Shown: positions 1-6,155, counted from the first letter of the stretch. The stretch: DNA of 6,229 nucleotides from DATLXH01 sp035576005 (GCA_035576005.1 DATLXH010000144.1:1-6229); one strand, 5' to 3'. Translations and numbers: made by a program. Notes: generated by a model from the sequence alone, not told the origin.

Positions 1-108
1 TCGTGCGGATTTTTCAGGCAGATGTCATCCCTGTAGCCGGTTAACAGCGGGGAACGCTGTTGAAGAAGTGAGGACACGCGGCGGACTCGCACCATGGGAG
101 GGGCGAAT
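1..108. other. Left-edge intergenic sequence with a 7-bp hairpin
   Basis: No complete gene is visible. On the plus strand the frame starting at base 3 reads VRIFQADVIPVAG and stops at TAA 42-44. It could be the last residues of a gene entering from the left, but it is too short to identify. Directly at that stop is a perfect inverted repeat, aacagcg (43-49) and cgctgtt (55-61), with a 5-base loop. It could end a transcript, but no run of T follows, so it is not a classical intrinsic terminator. A second frame (from base 2) stays open to about 142, so the choice of frame is not certain. Confidence 0.25.
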
Positions 109-268
109 CCCTCTCCCCGGCGGGGAGAGGGTGGTCGCGTAAGCGACCGGGAGAGGGGCCGCGAGAGATACGAAGACCTCGCCCTTTTCGAGGGACTGGC
201 GAGACTTTCACGCCCCTCTCCCTGCTTCGCTTCGCTCGCTTCCCTCTCATACACCGCCGGGGAGAGGG
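109..268. repeat. Inverted pair of palindromic intergenic repeat elements (REP/BIME-like)
   Basis: The left copy (109-159) begins with a perfect 11-bp inverted repeat, ccctctccccg (109-119) and cggggagaggg (121-131), around one central base. A second hairpin follows, ggtcgc (133-138) and gcgacc (143-148), closed by a GTAA loop, which is a GNRA-type tetraloop in RNA. The copy ends with gggagaggggc (149-159). The right copy (212-268) is the same design on the opposite strand: gcccctctccc (212-222) is the exact reverse complement of 149-159, and ccgccggggagaggg (254-268) that of 109-123. Its middle has diverged. The pair can therefore fold as two separate hairpin units or as one long cruciform. 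Such short, GC-rich, non-coding palindromes are typically dispersed in many copies between genes. Genome copy number cannot be seen here. Confidence 0.75.
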
Positions 269-322
269 ATTATGCCGCGGCTCAACGACGTCAGACAGTG
301 AACCGGTGTCATTGGAAGCGTC

Positions 323-342
323 GAGAGGGATCTGGGTGAGGG
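323..342 (+). repeat. Possible fragment of the same repeat family
   Basis: The stretch gagagggat (323-331) followed by gggtgaggg (334-342) resembles the purine-rich arm of the elements at 109-268. It has no matching left arm. The 8-mer ttatgccg occurs just after the right copy (270-277) and again just after this fragment (345-352), which suggests shared flanking sequence or a small duplication. The similarity is short, so this is a tentative call. Confidence 0.35.
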
Positions 343-352
343 CCTTATGCCG

Positions 353-679
353 AAATCATGATCCGGAAACGGTGTTCGTGCACTGACGCCGTCATCTATG
401 GAGACTGTGAAGAAACGTCATCGAGCGGATTCGGCGGGTTGTCGGGACGACACGTCAGTTCTTTTTCTCAGTGGCGCCCGTTGCCGTACAGCCGCTCGTG
501 GCTGGCTTTCTTCTGCGACGAATGGATTCTGTTCTACTTCCGCGAGAATCACCGGGTGTCGGCCGCACGCCGTGCGGCCCTACACCCACCCCGTCAAGAC
601 CCTGCGCTGCAGGCAGCGCAGGGCCAGAAGACGATGTAGTTACAGCGGCAGTGGCCGTATCCTGTTTTCTGAACTTGCG
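353..679. other. Gene-free spacer upstream of the membrane protease
   Basis: Open frames exist here on both strands, but they overlap each other, are arginine- and serine-rich and show no recognisable domain, so none is called. The only clear structure is a pair of hairpins at 561-579 and 600-623. No well-spaced -35/-10 promoter pair was found before the start at 680, although a promoter must lie somewhere if that gene is expressed on its own. No RNA gene is recognisable. Confidence 0.5.
561..623. repeat. Two adjacent GC-rich hairpins
   Basis: The first is ggccgcac (561-568) and gtgcggcc (572-579), an 8-bp perfect stem with a 3-base loop. The second is ccctgcgctgc (600-610) and gcagcgcaggg (613-623), an 11-bp inverted repeat with almost no spacer; the innermost pairs would open to form the loop. 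Twenty bases separate them. There is no T-run after either, so they are not standard terminators. They could be bidirectional terminators, dispersed palindromes or protein-binding sites. Confidence 0.55.
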
Positions 680-1342
680 ATGGGAACGTACGTACGACCT
701 TCCGCTCCGGCACCGCCAGGCCGCTTGCAATCCCTGGCGGAAACGCTTGTAGAGGACGCAGCCGACTGGCTGGAAGGGAAGTCATGGACGATCAGGCTTC
801 CGCTCCTTCTTTACCTCGCCTACGCCTTCGTCCAGCATTTGCGTGACCCTCTTTACGGCAGCTTCCTTTTCGGATGGATTACTGTCCTGATTCACGAGCT
901 CGGGCACGTAGTGCTAGGGTTTGGTCCCGAATTTGTCGCCGTTGCGGGCGGAACGCTCTTTCAGCTCGGCGCCCCCATTGCCTCAGCGTTCCTATTCCTT
1001 CAGCAGCGGGACTACTTCGCCATCACTGTTGCTGGTTGCTGGCTCTCGTTCAGCATCTTCCAGATGGCGACCTACATCGCCGACGCGCGTGAATTTGCGC
1101 TTGACTACGTGACGGTAGGAAGCGGGGAAGGCGAGGGAATCCATGACTGGGATTACATGCTCACGGGCGTCGGCCTGCTCGAACAGGAAAAGACCCTGGC
1201 GTTTCTTGCGCGTACGGTTGCCTTCGCAGCCGGCGCCGGCTCGCTCGCGGCAGCTTCATGGTTGCTGTGGCGGATGTGGAGGTCAGGTCGCTCTGAAAGA
1301 ACGATGCATTCGGGCCGGCAATCTTCGAAACCGAGGGGATGA
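680..1342 (+). CDS. M50B-like integral membrane zinc metallopeptidase
   Basis: The 220-residue protein is a predicted multi-pass membrane protein. The motif HELGH (residues 72-76) sits inside a hydrophobic helix, as in site-2-protease-like M50 peptidases, where the two His bind zinc and the Glu activates water. Hydrophobic segments lie near residues 38-52, 61-81, 93-107, 112-134 and 174-198. After the motif come GGTLFQLGAP (90-99), RDYF (110-113), YIADAR (132-137) and HDWDYML (155-161). From memory, these match conserved blocks of the M50B-like family. D135 or D156 could be the third metal ligand, which is an inference. The open frame extends back to 398, but that part runs through the two hairpins and looks non-coding, so ATG 680 is chosen; no strong ribosome binding site precedes it. 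The last 20 residues are a basic tail. The substrate is unknown. The gene stands alone and does not obviously share an operon with the next one. Confidence 0.75.
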   Translation: MGTYVRPSAPAPPGRLQSLAETLVEDAADWLEGKSWTIRLPLLLYLAYAFVQHLRDPLYGSFLFGWITVLIHELGHVVLGFGPEFVAVAGGTLFQLGAPIASAFLFLQQRDYFAITVAGCWLSFSIFQMATYIADAREFALDYVTVGSGEGEGIHDWDYMLTGVGLLEQEKTLAFLARTVAFAAGAGSLAAASWLLWRMWRSGRSERTMHSGRQSSKPRG

Positions 1343-1523
1343 ACCTGTCTGTCGCGGCCTCGAGGGGCGCGGTGATCCAGAAGGCGATAAGGGAAAGGAA
1401 TAGAGTGATCTTCGTCGAGGATTTGACGGGAGTCATGAATCGTTCGTAGACGCGCCGACGCTGAGCTCGCTCTCGCGATTCCTTCGCCGTTGCCTCGCTC
1501 TCCGCTGTCACACTGGTTGCCAT
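1161..1523 (-). CDS. Possible small single-span membrane protein on the minus strand (uncertain)
   Basis: The frame starts at ATG 1523-1521 with a good ribosome binding site, GGAAG (1535-1531 on the minus strand), 7 bases upstream. It reads a charged, Arg/Glu-rich N terminus (about residues 6-26), then a hydrophobic stretch ITLFLSLIAFWITAPL near residues 38-53. By hand count about 70% of the first 69 codons end in G or C, compatible with a coding strand here. The layout is reminiscent of small accessory subunits such as aa3-type oxidase subunit IV, but no family can be claimed. The last 60 or so residues overlap the 3' end of the M50-like gene in antisense and look like shadow sequence, so the true gene may be shorter, or broken by a frameshift, or absent. 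Its ATG overlaps the forward ATG at 1522 within CATG. It fills exactly the gap that is otherwise empty. Confidence 0.3.
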   Translation of the reverse strand: MATSVTAESEATAKESRERAQRRRVYERFMTPVKSSTKITLFLSLIAFWITAPLEAATDRFIPSVSKIAGPNASFFQSDLTSTSATATMKLPRASRRRLRRQPYAQETPGSFPVRAGRRP

Positions 1524-2076
1524 GCTCAATCTTCCGCCCGAAATCGTCGCCCCTGAGCCCTTGACCGTTGCTGCGGCAGCAACGGTGGAGCTGATGATGA
1601 AATTGCGGATCTCGTTCGCATTCGTCGGTGATATCGCGCTCTCAGCGTGGCTCGGGAGATCGTCAGTGGCACGACAGGTCGACCTGCTTGCTGTCGTTTC
1701 TCCTGAGGGAAAGCAGCAGATTCCGATGATGGCTGGTCATCGCGGCTTCGAGCTCGACCGGGAGCTGATTGAGGCCACCGAAGAGTTTGACCTGGTTCCC
1801 ATGGCGTATTGCGGAGTGAAAATCCATGTGCTGATTGCCAGTAACGCGCTCTACGGACGCATGGTCGCGGCAGCCGTACCGGCCCGGCTGGGATCGCTCG
1901 ATGTGAAGATCGCCGCGGCGGAGGATCTTGCACTTCTTCTGACTTTCTCGGACGCGACTGATAGTCTGCTCTCCCGAAACGAGCTCGTTCGCTCGAGCGC
2001 AGCCGAGTTCGACATTGCGCGTTTCAATCGAAAGCTGGTCTCCCTGGGAGTCAGCGGAAAGGCAATACCAACGTGA
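1522..2076 (+). CDS. Nucleotidyltransferase-fold protein with degenerate active site
   Basis: This 184-residue protein resembles the minimal nucleotidyltransferase family. An N-terminal helix (about 14-28) is followed by FAFVGDIALSAWLG (32-45), where the family usually has a VGG-x-A motif. Next is ARQVDLLAVV (50-59), where it usually has an R-x-x-D-x-D pattern, then a third strand VKIHVLIA (99-106), and an EDL motif (134-136) before the C-terminal helices. The acidic residues that bind metal look largely lost: Q52 stands at the first Asp, D54 is kept, and H102 stands where an Asp is common. It may bind nucleotide or a partner rather than catalyse transfer. ATG 1522 keeps the first helix but has no clear ribosome binding site; ATG 1597 has GGAG 6 bases upstream and would remove it. 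The stop overlaps the rnd start by 4 bases, so the two genes are likely co-translated. An antitoxin-like role is possible, but no toxin partner is seen. Confidence 0.6.
   Translation: MLNLPPEIVAPEPLTVAAAATVELMMKLRISFAFVGDIALSAWLGRSSVARQVDLLAVVSPEGKQQIPMMAGHRGFELDRELIEATEEFDLVPMAYCGVKIHVLIASNALYGRMVAAAVPARLGSLDVKIAAAEDLALLLTFSDATDSLLSRNELVRSSAAEFDIARFNRKLVSLGVSGKAIPT
2056..2062 (+). promoter_or_regulatory. Ribosome binding site of rnd
   Basis: GGAAAGG lies 10 bases before the GTG at 2073, inside the end of the upstream gene. It supports the GTG as the true start of ribonuclease D, and the GTGA overlap suggests translational coupling. Confidence 0.55.
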
Positions 2077-3203
2077 AGTGGATCGCATCGCAGGAAAGTC
2101 TCAACGAGCTCGCGTCCGAGCTCGAGCCCGCCTCCATCGTGGCGTTTGATACGGAGGCTGACTCGCTTCATAGCTACTACGACAAAGTCTGCCTGATTCA
2201 GATCTCCGCCGGGGCGGATGATTACGTCGTGGATCCTCTGACAAAGATCGACCTCACCCGGCTCGGCGAGATCCTGAGCAATCCGGCCGTTACCAAAGTC
2301 TTTCACGGTGCTGATTACGACCTTCGGATCCTCCGGCGCGATTTCGGTTTTTCCGTGGTGAATTTTGTCGACACGATGGTCTGTGCCCAGCTGCTGGGAT
2401 ACGAATCGTTCGGTCTGTCTGCGCTCCTCAAGCAGCATTTCAATGTCGACGCGGACAAATCGCACCAGCGGGCCGATTGGTCGATGCGACCGCTCACGAG
2501 CCAGATGCTTGCCTACGCGACGATGGACACGCACTACCTGATCGAGCTTCAGGCCCAGCTTCGGGAGAAGCTCGAGGCGTTGGGCCGGTGGGATTGGGCC
2601 GTCGAAGAATTTGGCCGGATGGAATCGATCAAGTTTCGCGAAGCAGAGGAGAAAGAAGAAGGCTTCAGGAGAATCAAGGGCTCGAACCGCCTCGATCGAC
2701 GCGGACTTGCTGCACTATCCCTTCTCCACGACTGGCGGGATGGTCTTGCGCGCAAGTCCGACCGTCCACCGTTCAAGATCATCGGAAATGAGGCGATGCT
2801 GGAGATATCGAGGGCGTTGCCGACGAACATCGAATCGCTCAAGTCCGTCAAGGCCGTAGCTCCGTATCACACCAGCCGCTTCGGTCGAGAGATTCTCTCG
2901 ATGATGAGCAAAGCGCGTGGCCTCGATGAGTCCGAACTGCCTGCCAGAGCCGATAGCAAGGGTTGGGTGCGCGACAAGAACCTCGAGCGACGGCTCGAGA
3001 AGCTCAAGAAGGTGCGGGACGAGGTTGCCGAGTCGCTCAAGATCGAGCAGTCGCTTCTTGCTCCGAAACATGTGCTGACTTCGATCGCCGAGCTCGACCC
3101 GAAGCAACTCGACGATCTCGATGCAGTTCCGAGCTTGCGGCGCTGGCAGAAAAGTGTGATGGGCGAGCAACTCGTGAAAGCTCTCACAGAGCCAGCGGTT
3201 TGA
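2073..3203 (+). CDS. rnd: Ribonuclease D
   Basis: Ribonuclease D is a 3'-to-5' exoribonuclease that trims tRNA precursors and other small RNAs in the cytoplasm. The 376-residue length matches the E. coli enzyme (about 375). The DEDDy exonuclease domain occupies residues 1-190. Exo I has D26 and E28 (FDTEAD), Exo II has D83 (FHGADYDL), and Exo III has Y148 and D152 (YATMD), so all four metal-binding acids and the tyrosine are present. The typical stretch LLGYESFGLSALL (107-119) lies between Exo II and III. An HRDC domain for RNA binding follows at about 208-285, with LHDWRDGLAR (218-227) near its start. The remaining 90 residues are charged and helical and may form a second, degenerate HRDC repeat. 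The GTG start overlaps the upstream stop and has a good ribosome binding site. Nothing is truncated or missing. Confidence 0.93.
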   Translation: MKWIASQESLNELASELEPASIVAFDTEADSLHSYYDKVCLIQISAGADDYVVDPLTKIDLTRLGEILSNPAVTKVFHGADYDLRILRRDFGFSVVNFVDTMVCAQLLGYESFGLSALLKQHFNVDADKSHQRADWSMRPLTSQMLAYATMDTHYLIELQAQLREKLEALGRWDWAVEEFGRMESIKFREAEEKEEGFRRIKGSNRLDRRGLAALSLLHDWRDGLARKSDRPPFKIIGNEAMLEISRALPTNIESLKSVKAVAPYHTSRFGREILSMMSKARGLDESELPARADSKGWVRDKNLERRLEKLKKVRDEVAESLKIEQSLLAPKHVLTSIAELDPKQLDDLDAVPSLRRWQKSVMGEQLVKALTEPAV

Positions 3204-3227
3204 AGCGTGTCATCCGCCGCGCAATCT

Positions 3228-3245
3228 GGGGTGACGTCCCCTTTT
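3228..3245 (+). terminator. Weak terminator or palindromic remnant after rnd
   Basis: GGGG (3228-3231) and CCCC (3238-3241) can pair around a 6-base loop, followed by TTTT (3242-3245). It lies 25 bases after the rnd stop, the right place for a terminator, but the stem is only 4 bp. The core tgacgtcccc could also be a leftover of a REP-type element. Which of these it is cannot be settled from sequence. Confidence 0.35.
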
Positions 3246-3270
3246 AGAGTGACGAGCGGCCTGCTACAAA
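3243..3270 (+). promoter_or_regulatory. Candidate promoter for trxB
   Basis: TTTAGA (3243-3248) and TACAAA (3265-3270) each match 4 of 6 positions of the sigma-70-type -35 and -10 hexamers and are 16 bases apart. Transcription would begin near 3277, about 23 bases before the TTG start. The match is weak, and transcription could instead continue from rnd. Confidence 0.22.
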
Positions 3271-3289
3271 GGATCATTCAAAGGAAGAT

Positions 3290-3293
3290 GGAG
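3290..3293 (+). promoter_or_regulatory. Ribosome binding site deciding the TTG start of trxB
   Basis: GGAG is 6 bases before TTG 3300. The only nearby in-frame ATG (3288) is followed after two codons by TGA 3297-3299, so it cannot start trxB. TTG is therefore the first usable start that retains the whole FAD-binding N terminus. Confidence 0.6.
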
Positions 3294-3299
3294 AACTGA

Positions 3300-4256
3300 T
3301 TGGAAACGGTATCGGAACAGAAGGTCATCATCATCGGGTCTGGGCCGGCAGGATGTACCGCCGCTCTGTACCTGTCTCGCGCGAATCTCATTCCTCTGGT
3401 CTTCGAAGGCATCCAGCCCGGAGGCCAGCTCACGATCACGACGGACGTCGAGAACTTTCCGGGCTTCCCCGAGGGCATTCAGGGCCCGAAGCTCATGGAG
3501 CTCATGCGCAAGCAGGCCGAGCGCTTCGGAGCCCAGTTCGCCTTCGAGAGTATCGAGTCGGTGAATCTGCTTGAGCGACCGTTCAAGGTGGTCACTGATC
3601 AGAAGACCTACCATTGCGAAGCCCTGATCATCGCGTCTGGTGCCTCAGCGATGCAGATTGGCATTCCGTCTGAGAAAGCGCTTCAGGGGTTCGGCGTGTC
3701 CTATTGCGCGACGTGCGATGGCTTCTTTTTCAAAGGTAAGGAGATTGTGGTGGTCGGCGGCGGCGACTCGGCGATGGAGGAGGCGACGTTCCTGACGAAG
3801 TTCGCCAGCAAAGTCACCATCGTCCATCGACGTGATGAGTTCAAGGCATCGAAGATCATGCTCGACCGCGCCCGTAACAATCCGAAGATTGAATTTGTCC
3901 TCAACAGCACTGTCGAGGAAGTTCTCGGTAGTAAGGAGAACGGCGTTACCGGTCTCCGCATCAGAGATACCAAGGGGGGCGCCGTTCACGAAATGGCAAC
4001 GCAGGGTCTTTTCGTGGCGATCGGGCACACCCCAAATACCGCACCGTTCAAGGGGCAGCTCAACCTCGACGATCGTGGCTATATCGACGTCGCGGCCGGC
4101 TCGACGGTCACGAACATCACCGGAGTCTTCGCGTGTGGCGATGTGACGGACCACGTATATCGCCAGGCGATCACGGCAGCTGGGTCAGGATGCCAGGCGG
4201 CGCTCGATGTGGAACGCTGGATCACGCACGAGCGGATCACCGAGAAGTGGGAATGA
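3300..4256 (+). CDS. trxB: Thioredoxin reductase (NADPH)
   Basis: Thioredoxin reductase transfers electrons from NADPH through FAD and a redox disulfide to thioredoxin in the cytoplasm. The 318-residue length fits the low-molecular-weight bacterial class (about 310-320). The FAD-binding GSGPAG is at 13-18, GGQLTITTDVENFPGFPEGI at 41-60, and the redox centre CATC at C136-C139 followed by DG. The NADPH-binding GGGDSA is at 153-158, and HRR at 176-178 contacts the 2'-phosphate and points to NADPH over NADH. The second FAD motif, GVFACGDV, is at 275-282, followed by the family's RQAITAAGSG stretch. No fused thioredoxin domain is present. Translation starts at TTG 3300. The stop overlaps the next gene's start as ATGA, implying translational coupling. 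No thioredoxin gene is adjacent in this window. Confidence 0.95.
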   Translation: METVSEQKVIIIGSGPAGCTAALYLSRANLIPLVFEGIQPGGQLTITTDVENFPGFPEGIQGPKLMELMRKQAERFGAQFAFESIESVNLLERPFKVVTDQKTYHCEALIIASGASAMQIGIPSEKALQGFGVSYCATCDGFFFKGKEIVVVGGGDSAMEEATFLTKFASKVTIVHRRDEFKASKIMLDRARNNPKIEFVLNSTVEEVLGSKENGVTGLRIRDTKGGAVHEMATQGLFVAIGHTPNTAPFKGQLNLDDRGYIDVAAGSTVTNITGVFACGDVTDHVYRQAITAAGSGCQAALDVERWITHERITEKWE

Positions 4257-6064
4257 GCCGACTCTCCAGACAGAGCGAGCGGGTACTCATTCTCGGCGGA
4301 GCTGGAATGGTTGGGCTTCAAGTTGCGCGCGAAGCTGTCCGCGAGCTGAACCCTTCTGCGATCATCATCTCCGCGCTAACGCAACCCGAGGTGGACGACG
4401 CCGTCGCAACGCTGACCGCCGAAGCGGCCGCGGAGGGATGGAAGATCGAGTTCCGCGGGGCGGCAGGAGACATCTTTCTGCCAACCTCTCTGCAGGGAAA
4501 GTCGCGCGCTGAGCTTTTCGGCGACCGTGCGCTTTTCGAGCGGTTGTTCGAAGAAATTTTCGACCCGCAGCCTGAGTCGTTTCAGGAGTCGGCGTTCTAC
4601 TCTCTCATCGAGACGCATCAGCCGGATGTCGTCGTCGATTGCATCAACACTGCTACCGCCATCAGCTATCAGGATGTCTACACGACGTCGCGGAAAGTGA
4701 AAGTCCTGATGGATCGCGTCGAGCAGGAAGGGAGTGCTGCCCGGAAAGACGATCTCGATAGACTGCTGGGAGCTGTGCGTGAGCTGTTGCTCGCTCAGAG
4801 TGTCCCCCAGATCACACGGCATATTCTGCTTCTCCATCGCATCCTCCAGCAGAGCTCAGTCCGCGTCTACGTCAAGGTGGGGACGACAGGTACCGGAGGG
4901 ATGGGCATCAACATCCCCTACACACACAGTGAAGATCGGCCCTCGCCGACGCTCCTTTCGAAGTCAGCGATCGGTTTCGCTCACACCGGGCTGCTCTTTC
5001 TGCTGGCCCGCACTCCCTCGGGAGTCTCCGGGCAGGATCACGGACCGGTGGTCAAGGAGATCAAGCCTGGCGCCATGATCGGCTTCAAGAGGCTCGGGGT
5101 GAGTCATGTGAAGATCACCGGAGCCACTGGGAAAAGGGAGCCGGGCTATCTCATCTCGCCGAGGACAGACGAGCTCGGAACATCGCTGGCTCCTGTGCAG
5201 GATCCTGGCTCGTTCAGGCAATTCGAAGAGCGGGCTTTCCCTGTGCGGATCATTGGAGCGGACACAGGGGAGAACGGCTTTTTCGCAATCGGGGAGTTTC
5301 AGGCAATCACCTATCCTCGCCAGATGGAGTATGTGACACCCGAGGAGGTTGCAAGGACGGTCATCCTCGAGATCCTCGGTGCGGCCACGGGTCGCGATGT
5401 CTTGTCCGCAATCGACGGCGCGATCACGGAGCCGAGCTATCGGGCAGGCGTTCTTCGGGATCATGCGACACGCGAGATGCAGCGGCTCGAGAGGTTGATC
5501 CAGGCGGAGGACGGTGACGTGCTGCCCTCGATCGCTCTCGGTCATCTGGGACCGCCTCGTCTTTCGAAACTGTTGATCGAGGCTTTTCTGCTTCGATCAG
5601 CTGCTGGATCTGCTTCTTTCGAAGAGTTGCTCAGCGTCTCGCCTGAGGAGATGCGCGTGAAGGTCGAGCATTTCCTCGAAGCGAATCCGAGGATCGAAAG
5701 TCTCATTGTCACGATCGGAATCCCGATCCTGCGCGAGCGTGAGAGTGGGATGACACTTACACGCGGCCCGAGACTCAACATTCCTGTTCAGCGCCCTGAT
5801 GCCGAGCCTGTCGAGCTCGATGCTCAGGCAATCGAGCGCTACGGTTTTATGGGATGGGTCGATCTTCGCGAGCGGAACTTTGAAGGGTGGCGGGATCGGA
5901 TACGGATCATCGCGAAGTCGCAGCCGGACATCGCTCAATGGGGATCTGCGGCGTTCGATCACACGCAGTATGTCGGCAGTGAGTTCGTTCCGGGAGACGT
6001 CGTCGGCTGGCTACTGACGAACGAGAGCGACGAGACCGGGATTGCGGGACGACGGATGTTCTAG
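4253..6064 (+). CDS. Atypical SDR-like Rossmann-fold protein, function unknown
   Basis: The 603-residue protein begins with a dinucleotide-binding strand and glycine motif, VLILGGAGMVG (11-21), as in extended short-chain dehydrogenases and epimerases. PDVVVDCINTAT (124-135) resembles the fourth strand of that fold. VYVKVGTTGTGGMG (205-218) would be the fifth strand, SPTLLSKSAIGFAHTG (231-246) the active-site helix, and VVKEIKPGAMIG (266-277) the sixth strand. The usual catalytic Y-x-x-x-K appears as T233-x-x-x-K237, so the tyrosine is missing and ordinary oxidoreductase chemistry is doubtful. GADTGENGFFAIGEFQAIT (335-353) and YVTPEEVA (360-367) recall the substrate half. Roughly 230 C-terminal residues have no recognised domain. 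No signal peptide or membrane span is seen. ATG 4253 overlaps the trxB stop; the frame is open back to 4133, but that part lies inside trxB. Coupling to trxB hints at a redox or NADP-linked role, but the substrate is unknown. Confidence 0.65.
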   Translation: MSRLSRQSERVLILGGAGMVGLQVAREAVRELNPSAIIISALTQPEVDDAVATLTAEAAAEGWKIEFRGAAGDIFLPTSLQGKSRAELFGDRALFERLFEEIFDPQPESFQESAFYSLIETHQPDVVVDCINTATAISYQDVYTTSRKVKVLMDRVEQEGSAARKDDLDRLLGAVRELLLAQSVPQITRHILLLHRILQQSSVRVYVKVGTTGTGGMGINIPYTHSEDRPSPTLLSKSAIGFAHTGLLFLLARTPSGVSGQDHGPVVKEIKPGAMIGFKRLGVSHVKITGATGKREPGYLISPRTDELGTSLAPVQDPGSFRQFEERAFPVRIIGADTGENGFFAIGEFQAITYPRQMEYVTPEEVARTVILEILGAATGRDVLSAIDGAITEPSYRAGVLRDHATREMQRLERLIQAEDGDVLPSIALGHLGPPRLSKLLIEAFLLRSAAGSASFEELLSVSPEEMRVKVEHFLEANPRIESLIVTIGIPILRERESGMTLTRGPRLNIPVQRPDAEPVELDAQAIERYGFMGWVDLRERNFEGWRDRIRIIAKSQPDIAQWGSAAFDHTQYVGSEFVPGDVVGWLLTNESDETGIAGRRMF

Positions 6065-6092
6065 CCCGCATTTCTCACGCTGATAAAGAAAA

Positions 6093-6155
6093 GCCGCCGC
6101 ACCATGCTATTAAGTTGAGTGTGACCAACAACTTGAAAACATGGGAGGCGGCGGC
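6093..6155. repeat. Nested inverted repeat covering the transposase ribosome binding site
   Basis: Three pairs of arms nest: gccgccgc (6093-6100) with gcggcggc (6148-6155); ccatg (6102-6106) with catgg (6140-6144); and aagttg (6112-6117) with caactt (6129-6134). Unpaired bases at 6101 and 6145-6147 form a bulge. The GGGAGG that serves the GTG start at 6156 lies partly in the stem. In RNA read from outside the element this would hide the start site. Confidence 0.65.

Noticed and set aside
94..339. Plus-strand frame across the palindromic repeats
   Set aside because: It translates the repeat elements themselves and has no independent coding evidence.
398..679. N-terminal extension of the M50B-like protein to ATG 398
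   Set aside because: It would add 94 Arg/Ser-rich residues running through two strong hairpins, with no domain or signal. ATG 680 precedes the recognisable protein.
358..752. Overlapping plus-strand frames at 358-639 and 471-752
   Set aside because: They overlap each other and the hairpins, have no strong ribosome binding site and match no known family. Low-complexity Arg/Pro/Ala content suggests chance frames.
1851..2534. 227-residue minus-strand frame
   Set aside because: It is antisense to rnd and the NTase-like gene, both supported by motifs on the plus strand, so it is a codon-bias shadow.
3645..4154. 169-residue minus-strand frame
   Set aside because: It is antisense to trxB, including the CATC and NADPH motifs, so it is a shadow.
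4133..4252. Upstream start at 4133 for the SDR-like protein
   Set aside because: It would overlap trxB by more than 120 bases. The Rossmann motif follows naturally from ATG 4253, which overlaps the trxB stop as ATGA.
4964..5545. 193-residue minus-strand frame
   Set aside because: It is antisense to the SDR-like gene, with no ribosome binding site or domain recognised.
6141..6155. ATG 6141 as transposase start
   Set aside because: It adds Met and a Gly run encoded by the stem arm and lacks a ribosome binding site. GTG 6156 has GGGAGG at good spacing.
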